A stretch of 64,000 bases of DNA. Origin: Norana najaformis. Lineage: Eukaryota > Annelida > Clitellata > Crassiclitellata > Hormogastridae. Under the pieces are notes generated by a model that made no database searches, had not been told where the DNA came from, and saw only the letters and a list, made by a program, of their open reading frames with translations. The translations under genes and the position numbers were made by a program. How positions within the stretch are numbered: the stretch's first letter is position 1; each line of letters begins with the position of its first letter. Where the stretch lies: assembly GCA_964023275.1 (NCBI GenBank), contig OZ029922.1, positions 671,501 to 735,500 of the forward strand, given 5' to 3'. Shown one piece after another: positions 26,601-39,097 of this stretch.

Positions 26601-29600
26601 CAATGCCATATGAAACTGCTGCCAAAGCTAACCAAAGTGGTGTCAAAGTTCACTTTAAGAAGAATTTTCATCTGTAAATTCAAATCAAATCTAACAAATA
26701 ACTCCGAAGCAGACTTGTACGCAGTAAAATCTGAACATACTAGAATTATCAAGGAAATTCCGCACGTTACGAACTAATCTATTGAAATGAGTGAAAAGCA
26801 GAAATCGCAATCCAGTTTATACAAGTGGTTGCTTGGTTTTGATGATACTACGCGGACAAACGCAATGAATTCAAGCAAAATAGAGCCGAGTTAGTCACTA
26901 GATGGGCGACCGAATGATCAATTCTTTGCTGGTAAACGAGAATCAGCACAAGATGGAAATACAGCAGGTGTACTAGTCTTGGGGTGATGTGATTATGTTC
27001 CTTTATAGGAACTCCTCAGGTACACGTGTATATTATTTTATTTTTTTTATTTTTACATATATATATATATATATATACGCAAAACATCTGTTCAACAGCT
27101 ATGAAACCACTAGATTTTTCAGAGCCTCTGCACAACGCTTAAGCATCAAAGCATTATATAAGAGGCACAGTATAATTAACCAACACAATCCATGCCTTTA
27201 ATTACATAATTATAGAGGAAGTACTTCTTATCCACAGGTTTAAATAATGTAGATAATTGAGTCGTGTCGCAAAAAAGTGAATTTAATCATTGTTGTGATA
27301 CTTTTCTGTACAGACGGTGGCAATGAAACCATATACACCTCTTGGTCGGAAGGAAAACCGAATAACATTAATTACTCTTGTGTTTGTGTGGATCCGAATG
27401 GAAACCCAGTCTGGAGTTGGACAGATTGCGACTGTAATGTGCAAAGGCAATTCGTCTGTCTTAAAAGTAATCGAAATATATATTACGCTTTGTTGTATTT
27501 CATTTAAACACCCCCTCAAGTTTTGTTAACTGTGTTTTCCAACATGCTTGTATTGACTTTTCCTGTGGCCAAAATTGTATTGCAATTTAAGGATTAAAAT
27601 GTTACCTCTCTGTAAGCAAACCTTGCCGCCTTTCTTCAATCTGTCCGTGCAATGACCAACTCCAATGGCGAATGCCAGTGAAGAACATAACAGCAACGGT
27701 AAAACCATCGATTGATGCTTTGTGCACTATGACAACGGCGTTTCAGATTTGAATTGAAATAAGACAGACTATTGTGGATTTATGTTCTTTCGTTGAGTCA
27801 AAAAATTTATGGTGTAAGAGAAGCCACAGAAGTTGCAATTCTTCATCATCAAGAAGTCTATGCATATAAAGAATTTATAATAGCCGGCCCATTACAATAA
27901 AACAAACTGATGAAATATAAAGTAACATCTACCAGATTTGTCAGCTCTGTCAAAATGCATGTGCCAGACAACTTAGTAACGAACTTTCAGGCAAGCCTAT
28001 ATTAGAAAGACGCCATTCAGTTAAGTTGCAAGTGGATTAAAAAATTGTTGCTATTCGTGAAGGTCGAGAATGGAAAACCCAGCAGAGCAGATACGAAATA
28101 GACGAATAATACAGACAAATTTGAGTTCCTAAGCTGACTAAATATAAAAATAGTGACAACTTACATACAGATGCCACGAGAACTCCTCTCATACAAGGAA
28201 CTTCGTCGCTATGCAAGTAAATTCTGCGTTTATATTGATAAAATTGTCGCTGATTTTTAATTTTTCTTGTTATATCATAGTTCACTAGCATAATATAGAT
28301 TTCATTTATTGAATGTTCCTCTCTTTTTTGGACTTACTACACTAAGATTTTGGAGAGAATGTATAAATATACTGTATTAATGACTTTGTTGCAGAAGTAG
28401 ATGTACAAACGACGACATTAATGACATCAGCATCTATTACGATGGATCCAAAAACCACAACAGCGCTGACTGGGCTCACCGTGACCACTGATACTCACTC
28501 TACAGTTATAGCAGGCAGTCAAAGTAGTAAGAGTTTGAAATAAAACAATATTAACATTCCTGTAAACTAGAACGTCTCTCTGTGACCATCCATTACTTCA
28601 AAGTAAATTGCTTTCCACGGCATTTCCACCATTCCAAGCGATAACTAGCCATCCAAATAAATCAAGTCCCTCAATCATAATTTTTCATCTCACCATTGAG
28701 ACATAATCTTTTATCTTCTAAAATAAACTGGAAGAGCAGATTTAATTCCAATAATATAGAAGCCGTAATATCTAGTTACACGACAGACCTATTTGCATGG
28801 TAGGTCTGTCTCCTGAATTTAAGAAAATCTATCCGAACGAATTGGCCTAAATGGACACTTCTTTAAAATCGAATTTTATCAATTTATCAAAATACCAGGT
28901 TAGTCAATAATAATCGCTTTTGTACAATTTCTATCGCGCATTCTGAATCTTGAATAATAAAATTAATAATATTTTATGTTCAGATAGAACACTAGCCATT
29001 GGCTTGGGAGTTGGCATCGGAGGAGGTGGTCTTATCATTCTCATCATTATCGTCGTTGTCTTGGTAGTCGTGATCAGAAGAAGAAAAAGGTATCAGAAGT
29101 ATCGCATATATCTATTTCAAACTTATTTATAAACTTTTAGGTAGGTATTTTATGTACTCTTATATGTCGACTACCACCTGACTAGACTCAGATTCACATG
29201 TAGTTACGTTAACGATCACGTTAGATTTATATTTTGTTTGGCTTTGTTCAACTTATAAATTATTTAAATAATAATGATACCCGAATAAGAACTACTTGAA
29301 ACATTATTAACTCAATTTTTAAACAGCCTAGCCTATTAAATACGGGTGACGATCTTCATGTAGAACATTTAAAACTTATGCGCAATATGTACTGTAGTGT
29401 AACGTAACGTATTACATCATTTATATATCATGTTGTAAGGTAACGCTTCAGACCAAAGACATATGTGGGACCTCAGGTAACCTCAGACCATCATAAAATT
29501 ACGATAAGACTTTAATTAATTAGTTGCAGCATAATGACCTAAGATGGATTTGACTGCGCATCATAAATTAGCTGGGCTAATGATAGTGCGACTATTAGGT

Positions 29601-30676
29601 GATCTATTAGAATAGCGCGTTAGATTTGCGATCGAAAGGTTGCAGGTTCAAGGCTATTGAGCGAACTCCGTATAGCTACCCTGGGCAAGACATTTGCTCG
29701 CACGTGCCTCTATCATCAGGCAGTACAATTTGGTACCGGCATAAACCGGAAAGTAAGCGGTAAATATGGCTATGCACTGGCCCGGTGTCCAGCACTTTGA
29801 GATTCGTCTTTTGCAGGCTGAAGGGCAGAAAAGCGGAAAATGAACTTCCCCTACGTTCCGCATAGGACGTGGAAGTTCTTTTTTTGCTTTAGGTTAACAA
29901 CAGGAATAATCTTTTAATGAATTTGATATAACTTTCCAAAAGTGGTGTAGGGTCAACATTGCATCGAAAAAGCCGCAGTAACCATTTGCCTGTCTACTTG
30001 CCTGACCTCCGTATTTCTACTTGGAACCAACCTGACCATAGCTGCATCATCGATTTTGTAAAGTTTTTATTGAGCGCCTGTGAATAAGCTGGTTCCTGAG
30101 ATTTAGCTTTTATGGGCGCTGAGGACTTCCGGAGTTTACGATTATGATCAAATTTCAATTCTGGTACATTGTGTAGTTAGGGCGGTTTAGCGTTCAAATT
30201 TTATGTTTATTCCTCCTTAATCCTATTTACTCATTATAATTTCAACAATTTGGAGTCTTAGCGTTAATTCTTTTAGAAAACGCAGTAGCGGTGGCAGTGA
30301 ATCTAGGGCTGAAATGGAAAGCAACGACGAAGACGAGGTCAAGACGCAACGTCCTAAAGCGGCACAATCGCCTGGAAGGAATGGTTTAGCTATGGTAAAT
30401 AAACCACCACGGAATCCTGTAAACAACGAAGTTTATGCCGCAGTTGTTCCTAATGGTAAGCATCCAGCAAAGAAGACTGAACCAGAAATCGTTTATACAG
30501 TTCCAGAATTTATTGAGGATCCGCAATCAACGCCTCCTTACTCCAACTACGAAGTGGCCACTCGTGTTAAGGAATCTGGTCTGATTCCTACACTGCGAGA
30601 AAATTCTCAGTCTCTATTCCCGCAAGACTTGGGTGATTTATATGCAAATGCAAAGGAATCTTCAAACTACAACTGA
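20644..30676 (+). CDS. Two-CTLD type I membrane receptor with ITIM-like tail (array member B)
   Basis: Eight exons, 491 aa: 20644-20677, 21197-21472, 23355-23483, 26099-26344, 27314-27466, 28395-28526, 28984-29089, 30277-30676. Summed length is an exact multiple of three. Signal peptide 1-22 ends VSS; CTLD1 23-146 carries many N-glycosylation sequons and a final NYIC; CTLD2 147-279 has VKYENETLTWF, YWVGIR, GKPNN and WTDCDC; Thr-rich stalk 280-323; TM about 326-352 beginning LAIGLGVGIGGG and ending in RRRKR; tail 359-491. Tail tyrosines sit in VYAAV (Y412), IVYTVPEF (Y432), SNYEVA (Y450) and DLYANA (Y481). YxxV resembles ITIM cores, YxxP and YxN resemble Crk-type and Grb2-type SH2 ligands. The CTLD2 sugar site is KPN, not EPN. 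The exon 3 donor (GTGATT) is weak. Function is inferred from layout. Confidence 0.82.
20755..20763 (-). promoter_or_regulatory. ETS-like site in intron 1 (member B)
   Basis: ACTTCCTGG, i.e. CCAGGAAGT on minus, 78 bases after the exon 1 end. Equivalent sites: 32248-32256, 35099-35107, 40791-40799 and 48019-48027, all 60-88 bases after exon 1. Confidence 0.4.
22090..22500 (+). mobile_element. LINE 3' fragment of a second family
   Basis: A plus frame reads MRMPRWILGVSLKDRKR, VREARLRWYGHVERAE and then RWRNIIQQDPN, the conserved C-terminal end of many non-LTR reverse transcriptase ORFs (clade not resolved). It lies in intron 2 of member B; the rest of the element is absent. Confidence 0.75.
22600..23100 (+). 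mobile_element. Decayed reverse-transcriptase fragment
   Basis: Broken plus frames show NQSGYRKPHSIE, then NAVFNTVDHHVL, matching FQSAYRKFHSTE and AAFDTVDHSLL of the intact LINE. Many stops and shifts. It adjoins the fragment at 22090-22500 but belongs to a different LINE portion. Confidence 0.6.
24420..24640 (+). repeat. Interspersed repeat (LINE-like 3' UTR, family 2)
   Basis: Shares a CTCGCCGTTCCAATTC block, a GACTTAGCGCCTGTGA block and an AATCTCGAGATTACGA end with copies near 1905-2070, 4205-4335, 8125-8345, 29985-30150 and 43330-43535, all plus strand. The uniform 3' end and ragged 5' ends suggest LINE retrotransposition; no ORF remains. Confidence 0.6.
25245..25915. mobile_element. Possible non-autonomous DNA transposon (MITE)
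   Basis: The left end carries CCGACCCGAACCGATCCA and GATCGGATC; the right end carries the reverse complement of CCGACCCGACCCGATCCA and GATCGGATC. Inverted similarity covers roughly 60 bp per end around a non-coding core. Located in an intron of member B. Confidence 0.45.
27055..27076. repeat. AT microsatellite
   Basis: Pure TA run. Others lie at 38376-38399 and near 44121-44135. CATA/TATG-rich tetranucleotide tracts occur at 48720-48910, 59697-59765 and 63750-63810; GAAT repeats at 23125-23148; TAAG repeats at 16107-16130 and 32735-32750; CTAT/CCAT at 5612-5640 and 49700-49735. Confidence 0.9.
29590..29785 (+). mobile_element. tRNA-derived SINE, second family
   Basis: A GCGCGTTAGATTTGCGATCG stretch and GCAGGTTCAAGGC (B box) are followed by CCTGGGCAAGACATTTGC, a body motif common in invertebrate SINEs. 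Located in the last intron of member B. Confidence 0.6.
29985..30150 (+). repeat. Interspersed repeat, family 2
   Basis: Copy with GAGCGCCTGTGAATAAGCTG and a GGGCGCTGAGG end, in the last intron of member B. Confidence 0.6.
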
Positions 30677-30679
30677 CTG

Positions 30680-32150
30680 ATAATACCTCAAAACCGCTTA
30701 CTTAGCATAATAACACTAACGAAACCATGTTGATAAAGTTGATTGATAGGGAATTACGATTTTTGCTGATGATGAGATTGTTGAAACGAACTATTAAAAG
30801 TATACTGAAAGCAAGAATAAGTTAATCATCGTGATCAGGTGTACTCATTATTAAATCGCATGCTTTAATTTAATAAAATGCTACCTTAGGACATGCCAGC
30901 AAAGAGCCTACAATTGGCGCAAAGGATTGTCAAGCAGTTCTCAACAATAGCATGATGATTTTTTACACCAATAAATAACAGAATGAAAGCTGTATCTTTT
31001 CCCAGATTTTGACCAGTTGATACGATAATAAACCTTGGCCAGGATCTTAGAATAAGCAGACATAAATTGGAAACTGTTTTATTGCTTACACTCGACTCAG
31101 CATACTTAATTGATAGGCAACATTCATGTGTATTAGTGTGTGCACTGCTACAGTGCATCAATATAGCAGATACCAAAGGTACTTCCTATAAACTAAAAGT
31201 ACTATTGTTAACAGAATGTCCACGAACAAACATTTATTGTCTGTTTATTGCACAATCAGCCTGCTTTGCTATGATGAAAATTGCACAATAACTGGGTGGC
31301 ACAAGAATCACACAATTATTTTAGTAGATAAAGAAAATGAGCGATTCACCTTACCCTGTCCTTGTTTTTTTTTGATTAGCCATCAGAGACAGATTGTAAT
31401 AATAACTGCTTAACTCTATCTTGTTCGAATTTTATATGGCCTGACGATTTCGCTACCATTGATTGCTAAGGGCAAACATGAATGAACTTGAATTATGGCG
31501 ATAAAATAAGAGCTTCATCAAAGTTTTTATTTCAATTATAAAATGATATCCTATCTGATATAATCTAAAATCTTACGTAGCTACCATGATACAATGCCAC
31601 CAACCATTACGTTAGCACAACTGATTGCCAAGCAAAAATTGCAGGCCAGTCAGATTGGCAATTGCATTCAATTTCGCCGTATGTTGTCATTCGTGTTGCA
31701 GTCGGGTTTGAGTCACCATCGATAGACCAACGTCAGCCAAGCATCAACTCTGTTCAATTCATTATTCAAGTTAATGCTAACGAAATTATACTATTGATAT
31801 TCACTGGCAATCCTGTGACCAGTTATGTCATGATAATGACTTTATTAAGCTGGAAAATGTATGACTTTGCCACTAGTGCAACTGAACTACTCTATATTCG
31901 ATGCAATTGTGCAGTAGACTTGCGCAAACTAAATCTCGGCCGTTATGGTCCAGTCGCTTTCTCAAATAAGGGATTATACGTGAATTTAGCGTATCAAGTG
32001 GGTCGCATGAGTGGTGAGCCCTAGTTGCATTAATCAGTATTGTATATCCTGCATCATTATAGATATAGGTATTCATATAGAGCGAGATTTTTATATAAAC
32101 ACGACATTTTTCAACACCTTGACTATCTTGACTTAGTTTAGATATATCAG
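30680..32150. other. Intergenic between member B and pseudogene C
   Basis: Polyadenylation-like AATAAA near 30868. No exon or repeat recognised in the rest. Confidence 0.45.
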
Positions 32151-32154
32151 TAAA

Positions 32155-33985
32155 ATGATCAAGATTCTGATATCGCGAGCTGTTTTAGGGAAGTGAAATG
32201 ATATACCACCTGTTATTTGTTTCTTTGCAAATGAACAAATATAAGTAACTTCCTGGTTTTGGTTAAGGTATATGTAACCTAAACACGATTGCACTCATCT
32301 CTCAATAAACATTGCCTGATTTTAATCATCACTTAAGTGTAGACCAACTTATTTTCTTAAAGCTTCAACAGCTGAAAGGCTAGTATTCTCATTTAATGTC
32401 TTCTATGGCGACGTCATCGTACTTAGGCATCAATCGATATTCCTTTCAACAAAAGCTATAGTCAAAACGTAATCTGACGAAAAACTGTGGTCGAAACTCA
32501 ATAGGTCAGGGAAACCAGAGAAATCAATGGTCAGGCTACGGTGGGCAAGTTAAAACAGATGATTCTGAAGTTTAGACCTGAATGGCATTAAGAACTAACA
32601 GAACGCACAGAACTGGTAAATGAATCCCAAAGCTTTGTACCAACCACCGAGAATGCATGGGTCCAGTTGCTGTCTGGATGTCAGGCACAACAAGAGTCAA
32701 CGTATCTGTTAATCTAGTATTAGTATTATTAAGTAAGTAAGTAAGTAGGTATATTCTTTATTAACCAATAGCTAATCGCACATCGGTTTACAAGTATTTA
32801 AGAACACAAGAAAACTTAATATTCATACAACATCCTAACAATAAAACATTTACGCGTTAAATTGTCAGTAGGAGGAATAATACGATCATGGGTGTGGGGC
32901 CGTAGGAAATAACTGAGGGTTTTAATGGTGGGAGATGCCTATTTACATCTGACCCTTTAGGCTGTGTTTATGATGCAATAGCGGCGGAGCAACTAGTACA
33001 TAATTGTCTGACGTGGGATATTTTGTTTAGTGACGATTATCGGAATCCCACGGGTGTCTTCAGATCTTGAACCCTACAATGGTAAATTATACTTTACAAC
33101 ACCTGGACCCAGTGTGGTGGAAATTTTTGATAGTGGAATGTCTTGGTGCTCAGCGAATTCTTCTCAATTGGCTGTTCATAGAAACACTTATGCTCAAATG
33201 GCTTTGACTCAATTTCTGACCTCCTCACATCTTGATTCGATAATGTACATCAATTTAAACCTCATTCAGCATTACAGCACTTGGGTTCAAGTTGGTGGAC
33301 AAAAGTATAACGGTATGTTTGATTTTTTATGTAGTTCTCATTCTAAATGCATTACAGAATAAAATATAATCTTGCGTATTTAATTCATTAACAAATAAAG
33401 CATTTGTCTTCGTATGAGCAATGCTATAGTTAGATATTTTGCTTTTCAGAGAAAGTCAATTTTTTGTGTTAGGCCTTACTAGTTGGTAAAAATCATTCAG
33501 ATAAAAGTCGAATGTGGTTACTTGGAATTTGCAGAGACAACATTTACCGAATAATACCATTAACTAGTTTTACTATTTTTATTGTCACTTGCAGCTAGAT
33601 AAATCTAAGGTTTCTAATCTAATCCGTTGCCTTGGCGTCTAAAAAATCAAGATCTTTTAAATTATAAAAATGGGACACCTTTTTCGAATACTCCTTACAG
33701 AATCTGTTGCATCATAAAAATTAGATTAAATAGTTCGAAGACTTTCATCGTGGTTGTAAAAGAGTATGTTAGCATTTGCCAAGTTTACCTCTGATATACA
33801 TTAAGAGAATATTAGTTCATCTTAATTGCATTTTATTTTCGTTGAAAAAAAATGTTTTAGGTGAACTAGGAAATCAAAATAAATAGTGATTACAGGCTAT
33901 GATTCCAGGCATTACAATCCAAACGCTTTTATCATGGAAGGTTCAAGAACGGATGACCTCAGAAACTACTGATGCGACTTTGAAT
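32155..33985 (+). pseudogene. Degenerate CTLD1 receptor gene (array member C)
   Basis: A signal exon (32155-32188) and CTLD1 first-half exon (33031-33312, 94 intact codons ending in a GTATGT donor) align with members B and E. The second-half exon is 33861-33985. The copy is broken: the exon 1 donor reads GG where paralogues have GT, the third exon is 125 nt where B has 129, and it contains stops, including one replacing Ile of the conserved RNYIC. No CTLD2 exons follow before the next unit. The first-half exon is well preserved, so decay is probably recent or the exon is still used. Alternative: a short secreted product reading on into intron 2. Confidence 0.7.
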
Positions 33986-34144
33986 GTGAGTAGACGGGAA
34001 TTTATCAAAATAGTTATTGAATGTTATTTCTTCTCTTAAGAAGTGATTAGATTCCTATTTTTAAGGTTTTAGCTATTTAAGAATTTGTCGTGATCTTACT
34101 CGAGGATATTCCTTTGCGATGTATAAAGCTAATTTATTCATAAT

Positions 34145-37100
34145 GTTTGATGTCTGCGGCCACATCTGTCATGTTCTCCTAAATCTGTCATTTAGTAGTT
34201 CCTTCGCCTTGTGAAAAATTCGCCAGATCCTCCTTCGTTTTCCCCCGATCGATCGGTATGCTGCACCATTTTGACCCATCAGTCATAAGCGCATGACAAC
34301 ACCTTGGGGTAAACAGTTGAACCTTTGACCTATAGACCTGTGTGCCTTCATCAACTGGGAAAATCTGGGATTTGGTGAAAGTATAACGAGGAGTCTTCGG
34401 CATGGCGTTGCCCCTCAACCACGCAGAGTTTCTGCGGCCAATCGAACCTCTATTCTGCGCAGACCTGCGGTCTCAAGGAACGTCCACATGCTGGATCATC
34501 TACCAACTGTGTGATACATTTTGATGGTGAGGCAACCCTGGGCGGGTGACTACGCTGCCTGCCGTTCCTCATCCTTAGTGCTTCGCGGCCCAGGAACTCT
34601 CAACATGGTGTCGATTATCAACTCTGGCTGGGAAGCCATTGGTTCGGCAACATCTAATCTGATGATGACTCCTTTAGTATCGATAGCTTGAAGTAAAACG
34701 TACCCAAAATCGTGATACGTGAAGGTCCAGTCGAAATTATATGAATATGTTACATATGTATATAACTTCTGTTCGTCACAGTTCAGTAACTTGACTCAGT
34801 CAGCGAATGTCTTAAAAACAACGTATCAGAGCTACCGCTGCTTATTGTTGCATGCCCTACTTTCTTTTCGTATAGTCTATCATGTTCTGTGTAGTATGAT
34901 AGGTTTAGGTAGGGTTAGCCTAGATATTTTAAAGTATAAGTTGTTTAATTCGTGAATTATTATACTAATGTAAGAAAATGTTGAAGATTTTTACGCTCAC
35001 AGCTCTTTTCGGTCAGCAGGTTTATTTTACAACCGATATTCTTTTTTCTTCTATATGAGAGGCAGTAAATAGAGCCTACATGACTGAAAGAATTTGTAAC
35101 TTCCTGATTTTGAAGGCGGTACTTAAAACGAATGCTGTCCTTAATCAATATTGCCTTAGCTGGTTGTTATAATAGCTGTGAACGACTACTTCATCTTAAA
35201 GAAGGGGAGATAAGTGAAAGCCTATTCATCGACAATGGTATTCAAGCATTAGCATCTATATCGGTGTAAGTGTAAGATACCTAGCTGAATTCGACTGAGC
35301 AGGCGATACCGATAGTGCACAAAAACATTACAATTCATCAAAACGACTGCTGCTAAAAGTAATTTCCATAAAGAGAAATCACTTCCATTGTCAATATGGC
35401 CATAAACAAACAATTAATGTCTGCTAAAATAGTACACTTCATGAACTGTAATGTGGCCGCTTATAATAACCAGACGCCTGTTAATAAATGTTCACTGGAC
35501 CAGTTAAATAACACGAAATCATTGATTGTAGTACCCTAAACATGTCGATTGCAGCGCCTTCATGAGCTTTGAAATGTTATAAGATAAAGGGTCAGGGTCT
35601 TGCACATTAGAACACATCGAGCGTCATATTTTACTGCACCCTTTGCTTAAACTCATCATTAGTATCAGTCAAAGTATAGCAAGTCTCTAGGAAAAATAGA
35701 AGATGTTGTGATTTAGCTTCTGTTATGTTTTTCGGTGATATGAATCCACTGGTAGAAGATTTAGTTTCAAATGCTCTGAAATATTAGGACCTATCTATGA
35801 ATTTGCCTTTACGTAGTTGAAAGACAAAAAGCTATAAATTACTATAAAGATTTGTTTGCTAAAACAGTTGTTTTAGATACAACTGCGGTAACTCCTACTA
35901 CGATCACAGCATCCACCCCGACATCCAGCTCTACTATTGTGAGTTCAGCTTCGACGACAACGTCAACGACTACTTCTTCGACTACATCGACGACGACAAC
36001 ATCAACGCCTAATATTTCACCTATATCGAGGACGACAATATCAACGCCTACTACTACGACTACAGCGACAACGACAGCATCAAAACCTACTAATGAAACG
36101 ACTAACACAACAACAACAGAAACACAATCGAACGGTACTTCCTATTGACTTTCTTGCAATTTTCAACTAAACTGGTGAACTCAACGATTAACGGAATATT
36201 CTACCAAAATGCTACTAAGGTTAATTAAAGCAGGTCAGTAATAATCACGTAAACTAAAAACAAATAGCTTTAATGATACGAATATTTCATTTTATCGTAC
36301 TAACGTAATCGTAATCGTAAACTCGAAATGTCTAAACCTGTACTTAAAAGCCACTCGTAGGGCACCAGTTTATTCATGAGCGCTGCGTAAAGTCAGTGGG
36401 GTTGTCCCAAAGATGCCGTGTCAAGAACCAAGTCCGGTTGCCAGAAGACCAGAGAGAGGAGGGGGAGAGGAGTTGTTAGGGTGGCTTGTGTTTATGTATC
36501 CAACAGTTTCTGTACAAAGGAGAAGCTGTCAGAACAATGACTACCCGTTTGAAGTAAAAGACACAAATAATCGTAATCGTAAACTCAAAATTTCTCAGCC
36601 GCTACTCAAGAGCAAAGCGCTGTTTATTCACGATATCTAGGTCAAGTAATTGAGATTGTCCAGAGATACCGTGTGAAGAACAAGATCCAGTTACTGGGAT
36701 ATCAAAAGAGGGAGAGAGACAGAGGAGCGGTTAAGATGGGGTTGTGCATAGGTGAAGGCGGCAGACTGAATGGACAGGGATAAGATTTCATGAATAAAAT
36801 AAATTCAATTTGAATAAAAATCTGGATGAGTGTAATTCGCAATAGTTTATAATTTCCCTATTTAAGGCTCACCGTATTCGATTTATGTATTAATCAGCAC
36901 TAACCTTTTTGCAGTATTAGCCATTGGTTTGGGTGTTGGCATCGGCGGAGGTGTGTTTTTCATACTTCTCGTTGTAATTGTTGTCGCTACAGTCATCACA
37001 ATAAGAAAAAGGTATATTTGTCGCGATATTTTAACAGTAGCACAGTAAATGCTTTGAATTTTTAGCTAAATGAATATATTTACAATCATATATAGTTTCA

Positions 37101-37420
37101 GACTCTAACATTCATCGTAGTTAGCATATACAAAGAATTCTTTAACTGAACAGACACTAAATTTAGCAAGCCAATGTATAGATATTATATGTTTACATAT
37201 CTGCACTTAAGAACATAGACACAAGGAAAGTTAGCTCTTCTGCAACATTCCCTGCTTCTTTAATACATCAAGTAGGAACCGCTGTAACAAACTGCGGCTG
37301 TTCTACCAGACGTATACCTACTATGCCTGCCCGTTACCAATCTGTAATGTACAAAAGCCCATCGTTTCCTTATAAGGCTCTTAGGCAAAGGTTCTAAAAT
37401 AACATTTTTATGCAAACTTA
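34145..37420 (+). repeat. Tandem segmental duplication, unit 1
   Basis: Collinear with 39905-44415: GC-rich leader (GATGTCTGCGG), promoter region, signal exon, CTTCCTGA motif, stalk exon, TM exon and an intron part with CTCTTAGGCAAAGGTTC. Offset is about 5.73 kb up to the stalk exon, then larger because unit 2 gained an extra stalk copy. Confidence 0.8.
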
Positions 37421-38643
37421 ATGTTAGAATTAGCAGGAACGGGCTTGTCCAAGTTTTAAGATAAAATCAAATGCAGTTGGGTCGCAAGTTCAGTAGGCGT
37501 CTCGGTTGTGCGAGACCACAGAGGAGGCAATGATATTAGCTTTGAATGTTAAACTGTTGAGCTTTTCCAATGATGGTAACTGATGAAGGAGCAAATAATT
37601 CATAGTGTTTGGTGGAAAGAAAACTTAGCAGTAACGGAAGTATGATCAGAGAAATATGAATTAGCAGGAAAGATACTCGTAGCTGCGGAACAACTGGACC
37701 GGGTTATTAGGGGCTCAAGTGTATGCCTCTTGCTATAAGTTGGGTAGTTAAGTCATGTTGGTATAGTATATGTAATTAAAGATCATTAATTATCGGTTGC
37801 TCGTTTGCTAGCGTAAAGGACGTTATAGTCCTTAAAAGATCGATCTGTTTACAAACGCTCTTTAATTACTACACTGTGAACGAAAGACGAACCCAAAATT
37901 ATTGTTACATGACTTTTCTAAATTTTTTAATTTTAAATAAAACTAGAACTCTTCCAATTGTGACTATAACAGCAACTAAATTTACAATTATAAACAGTCG
38001 CTGTTTAAAAACCAGGACAGTTACATTGTTAATTGTGCAATGATCGAATAAAATTTTTGTATACTGAATTAAACTTGAACAATAATTTTCATTAGTTTAT
38101 AGAATTGCACTAGGCGTTCGTTTTACCGTTCATAGTGTACATTGCTTGTATAAACTGTCATAATACTTTAAGCATTGTCTCTATCTCCACAGAATGAAGC
38201 ATGAGTCTGAAAAAAATATCAGTCAGCTACTATGTACTCATATTATTCTATAAAATATGTAATACGTAATTAACTGTTGTTATAACATGTAATTAACTGT
38301 TGTTACATTCCTCAGTTTGTTTGTATAGGCTGCCTGATTACATAAAAGCCACACATTTTATTAACATTGCTGTGATATATATATATATATATATATATTA
38401 GCCACTTTTTATTCGTATTTGCTTTGCAGAGGCAAACGTCGCAGAAAGGAAAGCGCGAGTCATTTAGCGAGAACAACGTCTGTCCAGCAGGACAAAAGTG
38501 CAACGGAATTGGGGGCTGCAGTTCCAGATCCTCACTATCAGCATCTTCAAAGAGACCCTAGACCAGTCAATGCGATGCCGCTCTACGATCAACTCAACCA
38601 CACTGAAACTGGAGAATACGAATTCATTACCGAAAGACCGTAG
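34978..38643 (+). CDS. Mucin-like membrane receptor with canonical ITAM
   Basis: Four exons, 203 aa: 34978-35011 (signal exon), 35868-36134 (89-codon Thr/Ser/Pro stalk), 36915-37011 (TM), 38430-38643 (tail). Phases 1-1-2 and exact closure match the CTLD members; no CTLD exon lies between signal exon and stalk. The stalk is rich in STT and TTTT runs, so dense O-glycosylation is expected. TM begins LAIGLGVGIGGG and ends TIRKR. The tail is unlike the other members: after basic residues it has YQHL (Y169), then PLYDQL and EYEFI (Y185, Y196) with seven residues between Leu and the second Tyr, meeting the ITAM rule YxxL-x6-8-YxxI. Known ITAMs bind tandem-SH2 Syk/ZAP-70-family kinases after Src-family phosphorylation. 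Caveat: the exon 1 donor is GTCAGC, where the sister copy has GTAAGC. Confidence 0.72.
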
Positions 38644-39097
38644 AAACAATACTCTATCTCTGTCTATGTCTCTCAGTCTCTCTGTTATTACCATTTAAAA
38701 ATAGCTCACCATATTTTTCATTTCGCTCGAAGTTTTATGATTGAGTCAAAGAAGTATGAAGTAGCCTGGTGTTCGACACTGTTAGTACATAACGTGACCG
38801 AATCAGAAATGACTTATCTTTTAAAATGTCTTAATAATTGTTAAATATCCGCCCTATTAACGTGCCTTAATATATTAAATTTCATTTTTGATCGCAGCTA
38901 TTTGGGCTTACGATACGTGAGGTCGAATTAATTTGGTTAAAAGATACTTTACAAAATGAATTGACAAACGGTATCTAGGATATAAATAAATGCATATGAT
39001 ATCATTGCATCGTGTGATGTTATTGCAATACGATACAACTCTCCCTCAAGATATCTACTTATAGGCTATAAACTACGATAAACTTCAGAGTCCTTTA

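Noticed and set aside
27283-27519. Minus frame opposite CTLD2 exon 5 of member B
   Set aside because: Antisense shadow of a well-supported plus exon; the same happens at 52262-52453.
34188-34418. Minus frame in the GC-rich leader of duplication unit 1
   Set aside because: The matching stretch in unit 2 does not keep the same open protein; treated as non-coding repeat.
35842-36108. Long Val/Asp-rich minus frame, also at 42611-42916
   Set aside because: It is the antisense shadow of the Thr/Ser-rich stalk exons; the plus exons have matching splice sites and phases.
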